The notes under the pieces are model-generated. The model was not told the DNA's origin and did not search any database. It saw only the letters and a list, made by a program, of their open reading frames with translations. This document shows, piece by piece, positions 35,191-46,400 of a DNA stretch of 64,000 nt. Both the position numbers and the translations under genes were made by a program. Origin of the DNA: Margaritifera margaritifera. Taxonomy: Eukaryota > Mollusca > Bivalvia > Unionida > Margaritiferidae. The stretch is from contig JAQPZY010001200.1 of the NCBI GenBank assembly GCA_029931535.1, positions 875,501 through 939,500 on the forward strand, given 5' to 3'. Every line of letters starts with the position of its first letter. Position 1 is the stretch's first letter.

Positions 35191-35365
35191 AGTGGCATTA
35201 GCTCAGTTGGTCATGTCAGACTAGTAATCCAAGAGTCATCGGTTTGGTACCTGCCGAGGCCAGCCCTGCTCAGCGGTCTCAATGTGTCCTTGAGAACAAG
35301 AATTAGCTTCCATTTACTCGGCATGATGTGCTAAAAGTACCATTAAAACCAACAAAAATAAACAA
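35191..35365 (+). mobile_element. tRNA-derived SINE
   Basis: The head is tRNA-like: box A TTAGCTCAGTTGGT (~35200-35213) and box B GGTTTGGTACCTGCC (~35240-35254), with spacing suited to RNA polymerase III. The tail contains AATGTGTCCTTGAGAACAAG and ACTCGGCATGATGTGCTAAA, similar to the conserved body of a widespread metazoan SINE group. It is not a functional tRNA gene: the acceptor stem does not pair and no 3' end is formed. No target duplication was confirmed. Confidence 0.65.
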
Positions 35366-35369
35366 AACT

Positions 35370-36335
35370 ATATTTGAAACACATCATCACCACAAGACTG
35401 CCTTTGATTTTATCATATACTTGGTATTATGATTGGATTTTGTACTTATACATGAGCACACACCCATCCCGCTGATAATCTTAGATTTAAGATTACTTAG
35501 TATTAAAGGCAGTAGCTGTCACAGTGGTGAATGAGGTACCCATTTTGGACATGGCGTGGTTTCATAAGCTTGCATAACCGCATTAATTTACTTTGTAATA
35601 ATGCACATGGAAGACAGCAAATGCAAGATAATTACAGTGCAACATCTCTTTACAAGCCATTGATGAGAATGAATTTGTAGGAATTAGGAAAGGTTCACAC
35701 ATTTTCAAATGTATTATAGTATTCCTTGACACAAAAGAGCGTGACATAATAATGGCTACAGAGCAGTGTGTTTTATTTTTGCCCACTAGAAATACACTAA
35801 TTCCATGTTAAGAAAAATGTTTTAAAAGTGTCTGTTATACATATAAGCAGCTTAATTCTGAAATGTCAAAAAAGTAGAGAGAAACATAGACTTCAAAATT
35901 ATAACTATATTATGCAAAAGTGAAGGCATAGTTTGGGATCTGAACGTGTACTTGAAATGTGATTTAATTACTGAGTTTGCGTAAAGAAACATTTATTGAT
36001 TTTGCTTGACATGTTAATACTAGTGTAAGAAAAGTGTCACGAAACGATCAGGCAGGATTTGTGAGACAGTAAAACATTAGGAGCAGAAAGGAACCTGTTT
36101 TATCAAACTGTATCTCATGTGACATGTAACATTTTCTTATGCCAGCTATGGAGAAGGACTTTTAAATAGCTTTTTCAATTGTACTTTCTTGATTGTACTG
36201 CTCAACATGAAATGGTATTGATTTTACTTAATTAACAATTAGTTATGCGGGGGTGAAATCTGCAAGGATCGTCTTGTTACTGTATTAATTATTTAAAGCT
36301 CATAAGGCCAAGTGAGTTCAACGTATAGCCATACG
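35370..36335. other. no gene recognised
   Basis: AT-rich, short frames only. Confidence 0.6.
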
Positions 36336-36339
36336 TTCA

Positions 36340-37610
36340 TGGTTTGTTGACCATCGTCAATTGTGCGACGGACATCAACACTTGCTTGTTACCACTATGG
36401 AGTCCATATTTCTGATTCGATATCAATCTGACTTGGAATATTGGTTTATCTTGGATGAGTTCAGTAATGAGCAACATCCATGCATTTTAATGAGGTGATC
36501 TTGCAGTTGATTGGTGAGCTTTATTACCACTATGCAATCCAGATTTCTGATCCAATTTTGATCAAACTTGGAATATATGCTTGTATCATTGAGGTCTCAA
36601 ATGAGTTTGATAAAGAGTGAGATCCACGCATACAATTGATGTCATCATGCATCTGATTGGCTAAGCTTGTTACCACTCTTAAGGCCACATTTCTAATCCG
36701 ATTTTGATGAAACTTGGAAAATGTGCTTATATCAGCAAGGTTTCAGACAAGTTTGACAATGAGTGAGATCCACACATACTAATTAGGTGATCTTGCATTG
36801 GATTTGCTGAGCTAGTCGCGCCATTTGAAGTCATATTTTTTATCTGACTTTGATCAAACTTGAAATATGGACTTGTATCATATAGATCTTGGATGGGTTT
36901 GATATTGACCGAGGTATATGTATATTAAAGAGGTGATCTTGCATTTGATTGGCTAAGCTTGTTACCACTCTGGCGGCCATTTTTCTGACGCAGGTTTGAT
37001 CAAACTTGAAACATATACAGCAAGATCCATGCATATATTATTGAGGTGATCTTGCATCTGATTGGCCGAGCTTGTTGTCACTCTGGAAAACATATTTCTG
37101 ATCATATTTTGAACAAAACTTGAAATATCGCCTTATATCATCAAGATCTTGGATGGTTTTGATAATGAATCAGATTCACGCATATTAATGATGTAATCTT
37201 AGATCTGATTGACTGAACTTGTTGCCACTCTGGAAGCCTTATTTGTGACCCGATTAGGTCAGACTTGGAATATATGCTTATATCATCACGATCTTCGACT
37301 GTATCAATAATAAACAATATCCGTGCATATTGATAAGGTGATTTTGCATGTGATTGGCTGAGCTTATTACCATTCTTGAGGCCATAATTTTTTTTGATCA
37401 AAATTGGAATAATGGGCTTATATGTCAAGATCTTGCACAATTTTTAAAGTGGGATCCACACATAAATGTTAGAGGTGTTCTTGCATCAAATTGGCTGATC
37501 TTGGTACCACTCTTGAAGCCATATTTTTGAACTGGTGGGTTTATTATCAAGATATGAATGACTTCGATTATGAGCAAGTTACTGCATATTAATTATGCCT
37601 TTATCGTTTG
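36340..37610 (+). repeat. degenerate tandem array, ~146-bp unit
   Basis: Eight to nine units with consensus phrases GAGGTGATCTTGCATTTGAT, TGGCTGAGCTTGTTACCACT, TTGATCAAACTTGGAATAT and GAGTGAGATCCACGCATA. The GATTGG anchor or its variant falls near 36509, 36655, 36800, 36947, 37060, 37206, 37352 and 37488: spacing 145-147 except one 113 (a ~33-bp deletion) and one 136. Short frames inside are products of the repeat. Confidence 0.9.
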
Positions 37611-37619
37611 AAAGACCTT

Positions 37620-38300
37620 TTATCATAGCACAATAGGTAAAATCAACATGATATAAAGTTTGGGCAATAATATTCATAGGATGTGTTCTAACAATACTAC
37701 ATAAACCTGCTTGGTAAAATGTTTAACTGTTAAGTTATGTAAACCAGGTGAGCCTCTTGTTAAATCTTAATCGACATGTGACATCGTAATGTCAAACACA
37801 TAGGTAGTAAACTGGCGTTTGTGTGAGAATCATATTAACCAGCTTTGGCAGCATAAGCAAGTGGATTGTTAGATTATGAAATATATTAGTCGGAAATATT
37901 TTTCCCCATATTATCAGTTCTCTGGTGCAATTTCAGTATGTCTTTTGCAAATGTTTAGGTTCAAATGATGAATTTATTTAACATAAATTTATTGCAAGTT
38001 GTATATTATTCCTTTAAAATTACTTTAAAACAACGACGTATTATCATATGATTTACAAATTGATGCATTATGTAGTATGTTATTAAAGGAGTAGAAGTTA
38101 AATTTTTTATTATTATTCATAATCATCTATCATATAAATTTGAAACTATTATTGCTGTAAGCAGCTTGTTAGCTCTGTTCAGCAAAGACCAGAGAGCTTA
38201 TATGAAAGTGTGTTGTCCATAAACAATCTGTATTGCGTACTTCTCTTTGCTCTAAGTCTGACGTCTATGTAGCTTTAACGGAAGCATCTCCTCATGGTCT
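37620..38300. other. no gene recognised
   Basis: AT-rich. CAGGTGAGCCTCTTGTTAAA near 37746 resembles the closing phrase of the neighbouring repeats. Confidence 0.5.
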
Positions 38301-38309
38301 GTTTGTGCA

Positions 38310-40180
38310 TTCTAGGTTTTTAGCTCACCTGTGCGAAGTATAGAAGAGTTTATGTTATGTAGTATCCCTGGCGTCAGAAGCATCATCCACAGTCAGGTAA
38401 ACGAACTTGTAAAAATTGTGTTTGTCTCCCATTAACTTAAGATTTATGCGTTACATTTTCATGGAACCTGGTCAGTCTTGATGATTGTAAGATTCTGAAC
38501 CGTCCGAGGGCAGAGTAGATATCAGTGATATACTTTTGTTGCAATTATAACTTTGTTGTTTAAAGGTTAAGTTGAGTGTTAGAGTTTTTGTGACCTGGAT
38601 TAGCTGCAGTTGTAGACATGATATCTCCAGGGAGCTTGGTCAAGGCGCGCCTTGCATCAGTCAAAACTTCACCAGAGAACATACGATGAAAGTGACCTAT
38701 TTTTCTTGTTTAACCTGAGCATTATAGTTGCATGACAGAACTTAAGTTGTGTACATGATATCTTCATGTAATTGGATCAGGAGGGTGTTCCTTACATTAT
38801 TAAAAACCATCCTAGGGGGAAGTAAGTAACATTTGTTATGTATGATGTTTATATAATATTATAGATTTTTTAGGAAATATAAATGTTTCTTGACTTTAAT
38901 ATTTGCTTAAATCTTAATGTTGTTTATGAAAAAAAACGTGTTTAACTAGTGTCCTTGAGTTAGGTTGTTACTTCGGATTTGAGCTAAAGGAAAGTTTTGA
39001 TAAACAAACTGTTTTCCAAATTTGAGGTCAAGGTTGACTTTGTTCACAGATAAAACTGGAAAATCCTCAGAGTGATGTGTAAAAAGTCATGTCCATACAA
39101 GTAAAATTCCATTAAGATGACACATATTCTAGAACATTCTGTCATGTGACCAATCTTTATATATACCATGTTTAGTGGACAGTTTATCAGTTTTCAACAT
39201 TTGTATCAGTCTTGTAAAGAGCTATTACAGTTGTGAAAAGTAATTCAAAATTCTGAGAGAGGAATTATTTTAAATATTCATTGGATTATAACAGTGCTCA
39301 TAGACTTTTGGATTTTGGATTTTTAATTGATGATTTTGGAATTTATGTGAACCTATTCAGAGATATTTTGGAGTACTTCATTTTGACATCATCACATTAA
39401 AGACTACTAGTACATCAGGACTTTGAAGACCATTGGCACATCATAACATTCCAGAATACAGCCGTGAATTCGGAACATCCTATATTTAGGACTTGTGATT
39501 AGAACATTAATTCTTATTAGATTATTTGGATTTTAATACACCTTACTGTTAGTGTCTTTTTGATTTTTCATTTTAATTATCTAGAAATAAATTGCTTGTT
39601 GATTTTTACTTGATTTGTTGGTTTCACTTTCTTTCTGTTACATTTTTCTAGACCATAGAGTCGTAACACATTTACCTAATCGTATAAAAACTATTTCTTG
39701 TTTACATGTTAACATGGGTGTTTTCATTTTTCTGGCATAATTTCAGTTGTAGGCATTTATGCTTCATTGAATTGAATTAGAAGCTCTTTTGCATCATTCT
39801 AAACCACCCCAGGGGAGCACAGGTTACAGAGACCTACGTTTCCTTACGTTGATTACTTTATTTAGTTTCCTGGCATAATTTAAGTTTTAGGCATCATAGA
39901 TTTAGTCTGAGCGTTCCATGCATCATTATCAACCATGCAAAGGGAAGGACAGTTACAGTTACCCCCTTTTCTTACACTAATAACTATGTTGTCAACAGAT
40001 TAAACCAAGTGTTTAAGTTTCCTGGAATACCTTATGTTGTAGGCATGAAAGTGGAACTTGGTGAGAGTGTTTTTGGATAATGCTTAACATCCTGCCATTC
40101 GTACATTTAGCCTTGCAGTTAATGTTTGTGCATTTGATCTAATATACTAACCTAGGTTGAAATACGATTTAGACTCCTTT
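38310..40180 (+). repeat. degenerate ~140-bp repeat array interrupted by a solo LTR
   Basis: Phrases such as CCTGGCATAATTTCAGTTGTAGGC recur near 39742, 39879 and 40020 (spacing 137-141), with weaker versions at about 38595-38640 and 38705-38760, each followed by a 'gcatcattnnaaaccat..cagggg' phrase. The array begins near TTTTTAGCTCACCTG at 38319. The LTR at 38834-39668 splits it, so the LTR is younger. Confidence 0.6.
38834..39668 (+). mobile_element. solo LTR, copy 3
   Basis: Starts TGTTATG and ends CGTAACA, 835 bp, flanked by perfect 4-bp duplications CATT (38830-38833 and 39669-39672). It shares long blocks with copy 1 at its right end, for example GACTTGTGATTAG, TTAGATTATTTGGATTT and CTAGAAATAAATTG. 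Solo, without internal sequence. Confidence 0.75.
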
Positions 40181-40857
40181 TTTGGTAATATCTTTGTTTT
40201 CTGCAAAACTCTGAAAATGTGGAAATTTCTTATCTAATTAGTGACGTTATTTTAGGTTCTATTGATATGCATACATGTGATTCTACCGGCGGTAGTCCAA
40301 AAAATACCGTTTTAAAGGCCGTCTACCACACATACCGTTTTATAGTCAAAATTTACCACTTTTGAAAATTAAAAGACTTTTTAAAAAAATTGAATAAAAT
40401 AAACCATCACAATGTATTTTGACGCGTTATGTCAACATATTAGAGAAACCAGCCAGAACCAGTCTACTGGGAACCAGAAATGTTCCACCAGTACAACGAT
40501 CAGTGCGATGATGCGTGGCAGAGTAATAGGATTAGAATTGTTAAAGAACAGCATATAAGTGTACACAGCAAGCTGTTAATTGATTACCTTATTGTTGTAA
40601 TTTGGGGAGTTTAAAGCCAAATGCGGGATGTTTTTCTTAGGTGTTATAAGTAATAAAGGTATTAAAAGGTGGTCCATAATGTCATCGAGCTTTTGATAAA
40701 AATCGGCCGACCTCTGTCGGAGGAGATAAAATGTAGAGATCCACAGTAAAAATGAATTCAGAAGACACACTAGAGTATTAGTATTTTTTTTTTTCTCTTG
40801 TTTAATTGGTATTTTATTGTTAAAGATGTTTAACGAGGAATATTGAAGGACCCTCTT

Positions 40858-41640
40858 ACTTTTTTTTTAATTCATGTCAAAAGGCCGAAATATGTACTAT
40901 CTACCAATGCTAAGAAACCACCAGCTAAGAATTATTACAAGTTCAACAGTGCTTGGATATCAGAGTTTAAGTGTGTGCAGGCGCGTAGCACAGGTCCTGA
41001 GTATTGCATTGTGTGTTTCAAAGGAATGCATCTTGTGCATTTCATAAACTCTTTGAAGTTTTCATGCACATAAATTAAATTCAAGACCTAGATAAAATAT
41101 ATAATTTTACAACATATTACAAGATAATTAATTTTAAAGTTGGGATAAAGTATTCGTAAAAGCATAAATATATTATGTACTTTTTCATTGTTTATATAAA
41201 GTCTAAATCAATCTTTATTTTTTTTAAATTTACTGTGGTGAAACTTGCCAACAGATTTTTGGATCTGAGCTATGAAGAGATAGAAGCCCTTTTCGATGAG
41301 GCTCAGGAATATATCCTAATTTCAACAGGAACTTCCTCCTCTGGGTGAGCATAGCTTAGAGGAGTATTGGAGAGCAGTCAGCAACAGGAAAACTGAAGTT
41401 ATAACTTCTTTGCAGGCTGAGCATGGTTGTCCTGTCGTTGACACATTCTAATGCTGATATAGAGAGGACATTCTCTATTCTTCACAAAATACAAAGTGAC
41501 TCAAGTGGAAATCTGAACCAGAGAAGAATTGAGAACCTGTTAAGTGTGAAGCTTAATAAGCACAACGAATGTCATCAGTGGTCACTAAACAGTGATCTTG
41601 TGAAGGAATTAAAAATGCTATATGATTTTATATAAAACAA
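40858..41640 (+). pseudogene. decayed hAT-superfamily transposase
   Basis: The left part reads KKPPAKNYYKFNSAWISEF then CVQARSTGPEYCIVCFKGMH (~40910-41030), matching the N-terminal zinc-finger region of hAT-like proteins (K....W...F..........Y..C..C). After an eroded gap, an FLDLSYEEIEALFDEAQ stretch (~41260-41310) and a frame-shifted LGEHSLEEYWRAVSNRK lead into 41423-41635, SLTHSNADIERTFSILHKIQ followed by LNQRRIENLLSVKLN. The last is the hAT C-terminal dimerisation domain (S..HSNAD.ER.FS...KI). The central DDE catalytic region is missing, and the gene is inactive. It could have been a domesticated gene, but the breaks argue against current function. Confidence 0.75.
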
Positions 41641-42231
41641 TCTTTGCAGTGAACTATAGGATAAACAACTCTTCCTTTTCATTTAATAGACAATATACTG
41701 ACTCATATTAATTATTACTGTAACATGTTCCATCAGAATCTGAATCAGATTCATCTTCAAAAGAATACATATTATAACAAACAATGCACATATGTTTTCA
41801 ATCTCCTTAAAACACGTAAAAGTTATGCCGATAAAAAGCTACAGGTTTCGAAGCCAATCTACTGATCAAAATTTATAAATCTACAGGTTTGAAACTCTAT
41901 TTTTGCTACATGTACGGATATGTGATTCGTTTTTAGAATTTGGCATCAGTCGTCCTGAACCAGTTTTGTTACGGGCATTTTTCTGTCAGTTTGCAAACAA
42001 AAAGATACTCGAAAAGCCTCTAAAACTTATTTTGATATTGTTTATCCATCTTGAAAAGCAACTGCACCACCCATCAGTGGAAGCAAATGTTTGGGTTGTG
42101 GCATAATCTAATGAGAAATTGAAGGTGGCTAAATAATGCCAATACATAATAATATGTCCTATGATGATTAAAACCTAAACCATTACATAATATGTACCGT
42201 GAATATGGGGAATATGAAACTCCAGTTGATG

Positions 42232-42233
<2 letters not shown>

Positions 42234-42292
<59 letters not shown>
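42234..42292. repeat. (CA)n(TA)n compound microsatellite
   Basis: About 20 CA units followed by about 9 TA units. Confidence 0.97.
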
Positions 42293-42772
42293 GCCGACTC
42301 TCCAACAGCTAGTTGAAGTAAGCAAAATCTCGTAAAATAACATATTAAGTCGCAAGTGCGAGATGACTCTTTATTCCAATAACATTCATCTGAGTTCGAA
42401 TCCTGTTAATTTCACAATAATTATATAGATATAACAACAATACGAAATTTTACACAAATACGTAAGATATATTTTTTTCTGCGACCCAATGACATGTACC
42501 TAACGATAGCTGAAGATAAACAGTGGCGTCTTATTGAAGATCCGTATGTTGGGCGAATTATTAATTTCGGTAGAAGATCGTTATTTCTACACAACTTAGA
42601 CAAGATGCTCAACGTATAATGCTGATGCATTCCAAGTAACGTGGTTTTGCTATTGTAACAATCACCATATGTCAGCAAAACCATTTCCGGTAAACCTTTG
42701 GGTAAAATTTGTTCATTTTGTTGATATATCGTCGCCAAAACATCTTTGTTAAAACAACTTTGTTTTCGTTAG

Positions 42773-42839
<67 letters not shown>
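42773..42839. repeat. (CT)n microsatellite
   Basis: About 33 uninterrupted CT units. Confidence 0.97.
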
Positions 42840-42842
<3 letters not shown>

Positions 42843-43023
42843 TTAAGCTTCAATACAATACTCGGTAAACATCCGTTTGAAGGACATCAAGTACCGAGGG
42901 CGAGGGAGAACACTGCTCCTGCTGGTCCTGCAATGTATGACATAGACCCTGACATTTATGACAGGGACAAAGTCTTACTACTAGCACAAGCGACACGCAG
43001 TGTTGTATAGCGTGTTTCCCCAG

Positions 43024-43489
43024 TAGTCCGATAAATCAGCCCCCCCCCCCCAACCTGTGTTGATACTGATGGACGTTGTGTTATGATGTCACCTATTCAT
43101 AAAAGATGTGCAATTTAGCTCCATGCATATCTATCCGGAACACACCGAGCGAAGAGTTTAGACACTTACCGGTATTTGTTAACAGACGAATGTAGCTACG
43201 AAATTCAAAATGTCCACAAGACATAGGGATGTTTTATTCCACGTGGATTTACAAGTCGTCAAACATAGGATTTGATCCGGAAATATTCTGTACATATCGC
43301 CAAAAGGAACCTTGACGGTAGCTCAAGTGACGTGAAAATACCGGTAAGTATCTAAAATGTACACCGATGTGTTACGGACAGATTTGTCTGCAAATCATTC
43401 CTAGATTTTATGAATAGGTGACATCAAGCCCACAAAACGTCCATCAGCATCAACACAGGTTTGGGGGCTGCGGCTAATTTATCGGACTA
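43024..43489. mobile_element. 466-bp inverted-repeat MITE with TA ends
   Basis: The left end reads TAGTCCGATAAATCAGC and the reverse complement of the right end TAGTCCGATAAATTAGC. The arms stay similar over about 150-190 bp: CCTGTGTTGATACTGATGGA and CCTGTGTTGATGCTGATGGA; TGTCACCTATTCATAAAA in both; ACTTACCGGTATTT in both. A TA dinucleotide at each border is consistent with Tc1/mariner-type target duplication. No transposase is inside, so it is non-autonomous. The left arm has a C13 run where the right arm has CAGCCCCCA. Confidence 0.8.
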
Positions 43490-46400
43490 GCTCCCCGGTC
43501 GACTGACCGAGGAACAAGTAGCCAAATTTGCAGCAATGTCTTACATACTTGGCAGCCCATATTGACACTGTTACGTAGATTAAATTCTAATTGCTTCAGT
43601 CGGACTATACTTATACTGATGTTTTTTCTCCTGACGGAATGAAATCCAGGCACAAGCAAGTGGAAGCTTTTCAACAGCCGCTGAAACACATTTAGGTTGG
43701 TTTAAGTGCTATGGTAGTTGATGAATGCCGAGGTCGGTTAAAATAGGGTAAATTTCTGTAACGAAATGGATCTATCTAATCTCTTTCATCAACATTAGTG
43801 TGCATCTCTTGCAGATCTTTCACCTTGCAAATTTTAATTTCTTTGGTTATCATGAAATAAATAATAAAATAGTTGTGATCCAACTGAGAGAATGAAATAA
43901 AAGAAACGATACTGGAGGAAATGTGTAATAAAATAAAATGAAAAATATATCAAATAAAAATACTAGAAAGCCAAGCATTCAAAAACGATTCTAATAGCAA
44001 AATGAAAGAAAATGAATCAATCATGTATGCGTTGTTGAAAAAAAAAAAAAAGAAATGATAAAGGGAAATCAATGAAAATGATAATAAATCTGAAGAAAAA
44101 AAAATCTTTTGATGGGTCTAGAGCGTCTAAAAAGGATCAAATCTGACCTATAGTAAATCATATAAGTAATTATGAAAGACATCATCCGCAAATATAGCCT
44201 ATGGCCGCATCTTTCTCAGTGCCTCAGCAACAGTGTAGACCCATATGTTTATTGTTATTCCATCAATGTTTATTTAGGTCTAGATAATATAACATACAGC
44301 GCAACCTAATGGGTTTTTGGCACTGATTTAAATAGTTCGGATATATGACCCAAGAAAAAGAACACACACACACACACACAACATATATTATTTTGCACAC
44401 AACCCCCCCCCCCCCCCCACCTGCAATAGTTTCAAAAATCTTGTATGTATCCACTGTTAATAATTTACATTTCGCGAATACTGCGTTTCGAGAAAGTAAT
44501 GCCCGACTTATTCGCGATTACACTGTTGACAAAGGTGGAGCAGACAATTCTTGCGACTTGACGCTCTAATGAATATAGGGGATCTACAATTTAAATTACG
44601 CCGAGCCGGTACATATTTGTTTCTTTTACCTTACAATCTTTATTTTTTCAACTAATATAATGGATATAATATTTGTGTTGTTGTTGTTGGTATAAATCAG
44701 ATTAAGAATGTTATTGTCAAGCTATATGAGAGACGTAATTGTTTCTTTGTTTTTTTTTTAAAACATCCCAGACCCCCACCCCCACCCCCAAATTAAATGG
44801 TCGGTCCCTAAACAGTATGCATCAGTTCTCGCTCTTAAAGGTGTAAATGCAATTTTAACATTTCTAATCGTAATAAATAAGAAAATAACTTTTTAACTTA
44901 AAATAAGCCGGAACTCAGTTTAATGAATTTGAATTATCCAAAGCAGCACGTTCGATGCGCACAAATATGGTTAAGATAAAGAGATAATACAGTACAAAAA
45001 AGTTCGGTTACACTATGATAAAATGTCACAGCCAAACAAAATAAACAAAATAAATACATAAATAAATAAATCATACACTCGAAGTACAAACTACCAGTAT
45101 GCGTTGACATTTTACAATTCGCTCAGTATTTGCGAGATTGCTTGAACTTTTTACTAGCAATGATGTGGAATTGCCAGCAGCATAACTTTATCTGTATCTC
45201 CATCTACAAGTTAACTTGGGAGTAAATCTCTATTCCATCAATGCATTTAGATGTGCTTGCCTTCCGAGGTTAATATGTTGACTGCTTGCATCACGTGGGT
45301 GTGCTAAGTCAATCGCAGGTAGTAACTCGGCAAAATATGTCAAAATCGTGTTTAATGTAGCAATTTATCCAAGATCTTGTTAAATTGTAAATTCACTGTA
45401 CAATTGGTTGGAATTATTAAAAATGTAGTTGCTTAAATATTCACAATTCATTGATGTGCTTTAGGTTGATAAAGGGCAATATCTTTGTATAAAACAATAA
45501 AAATTGGCGGATAATCGCACTGATTGGACATCCTATAAATGAATCTTCATATTATTTAATTATTACAGTCAAAAACGGCACTACCGGAGTATTTCATAAG
45601 TAAGTCCGTTATATGTCGATCATGAGCCATTACTTAAAACAGCACGCAAATCTCGAAGTTATTTTCAACCATTTTAAGAAGAGCTTGACAGATAATTTGA
45701 TTAAATTTAAAACAAAAAAGGTTAAGAAATTCGGGGATCAAAACTCTCGAAAAAGATCAAAATATGCCATTGACTGAATCTATGATTTTATGAAGATGAA
45801 ACTTGAACGCATATTTGGTTCAATGCCTGATTTCTAACACGCCGTTCAATTGCCTTTTATTTGACAAATATTGATCATAACTCGCGAAACATGGTCACAA
45901 TTTATTGATTATCGAATTCATCTAAATCTATGATTGGTTAAAGCTTTACATCGATTTGGGTGCAATCAAACAGCAAAAAATGCGACTAATGTTCAGGTAT
46001 ACAATAGGCGTTTGGCTGTCGATTTGATGCTAATGAAGTGCCATAACTGTAGGAAATGTAAGGTCAGTGTGCTCTTGATTTCGTTCCTTGGGCTGAAGCA
46101 ACATAGGGTGTTTAATAAATACAAATTAAAAAAAATATATAAAATTAGGACGCTGGAGGGGTTTCAGGTTTGTTCATAGACGGACGTATGGACGAATGGG
46201 CTTAAGAAAGGACCCATTAATTTGCTAAAGCACGGACGAACGGTAGAAAAATTGACCAAAAAATAAAAATAAAGAAAGAAAAAAAAACACACACACACAA
46301 AAAAACTGTACACTATTTTAATGGTCACTCCACTATGCGGTGAACGACGAAATGCAAACGAGAACCAGGCCCACGTAATGCAAAGAAGACATTTTGATTA

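Larger units (their letters stand above)
41645..43020. other. no gene recognised; two microsatellites
   Basis: Contains the (CA)n(TA)n at 42234-42292 and the (CT)n at 42773-42839. Frames overlapping these are low-complexity translations. Confidence 0.6.

Noticed and set aside
35191..35265. Functional tRNA gene
   Set aside because: Box A and B are present, but the acceptor stem does not pair and a SINE body follows.
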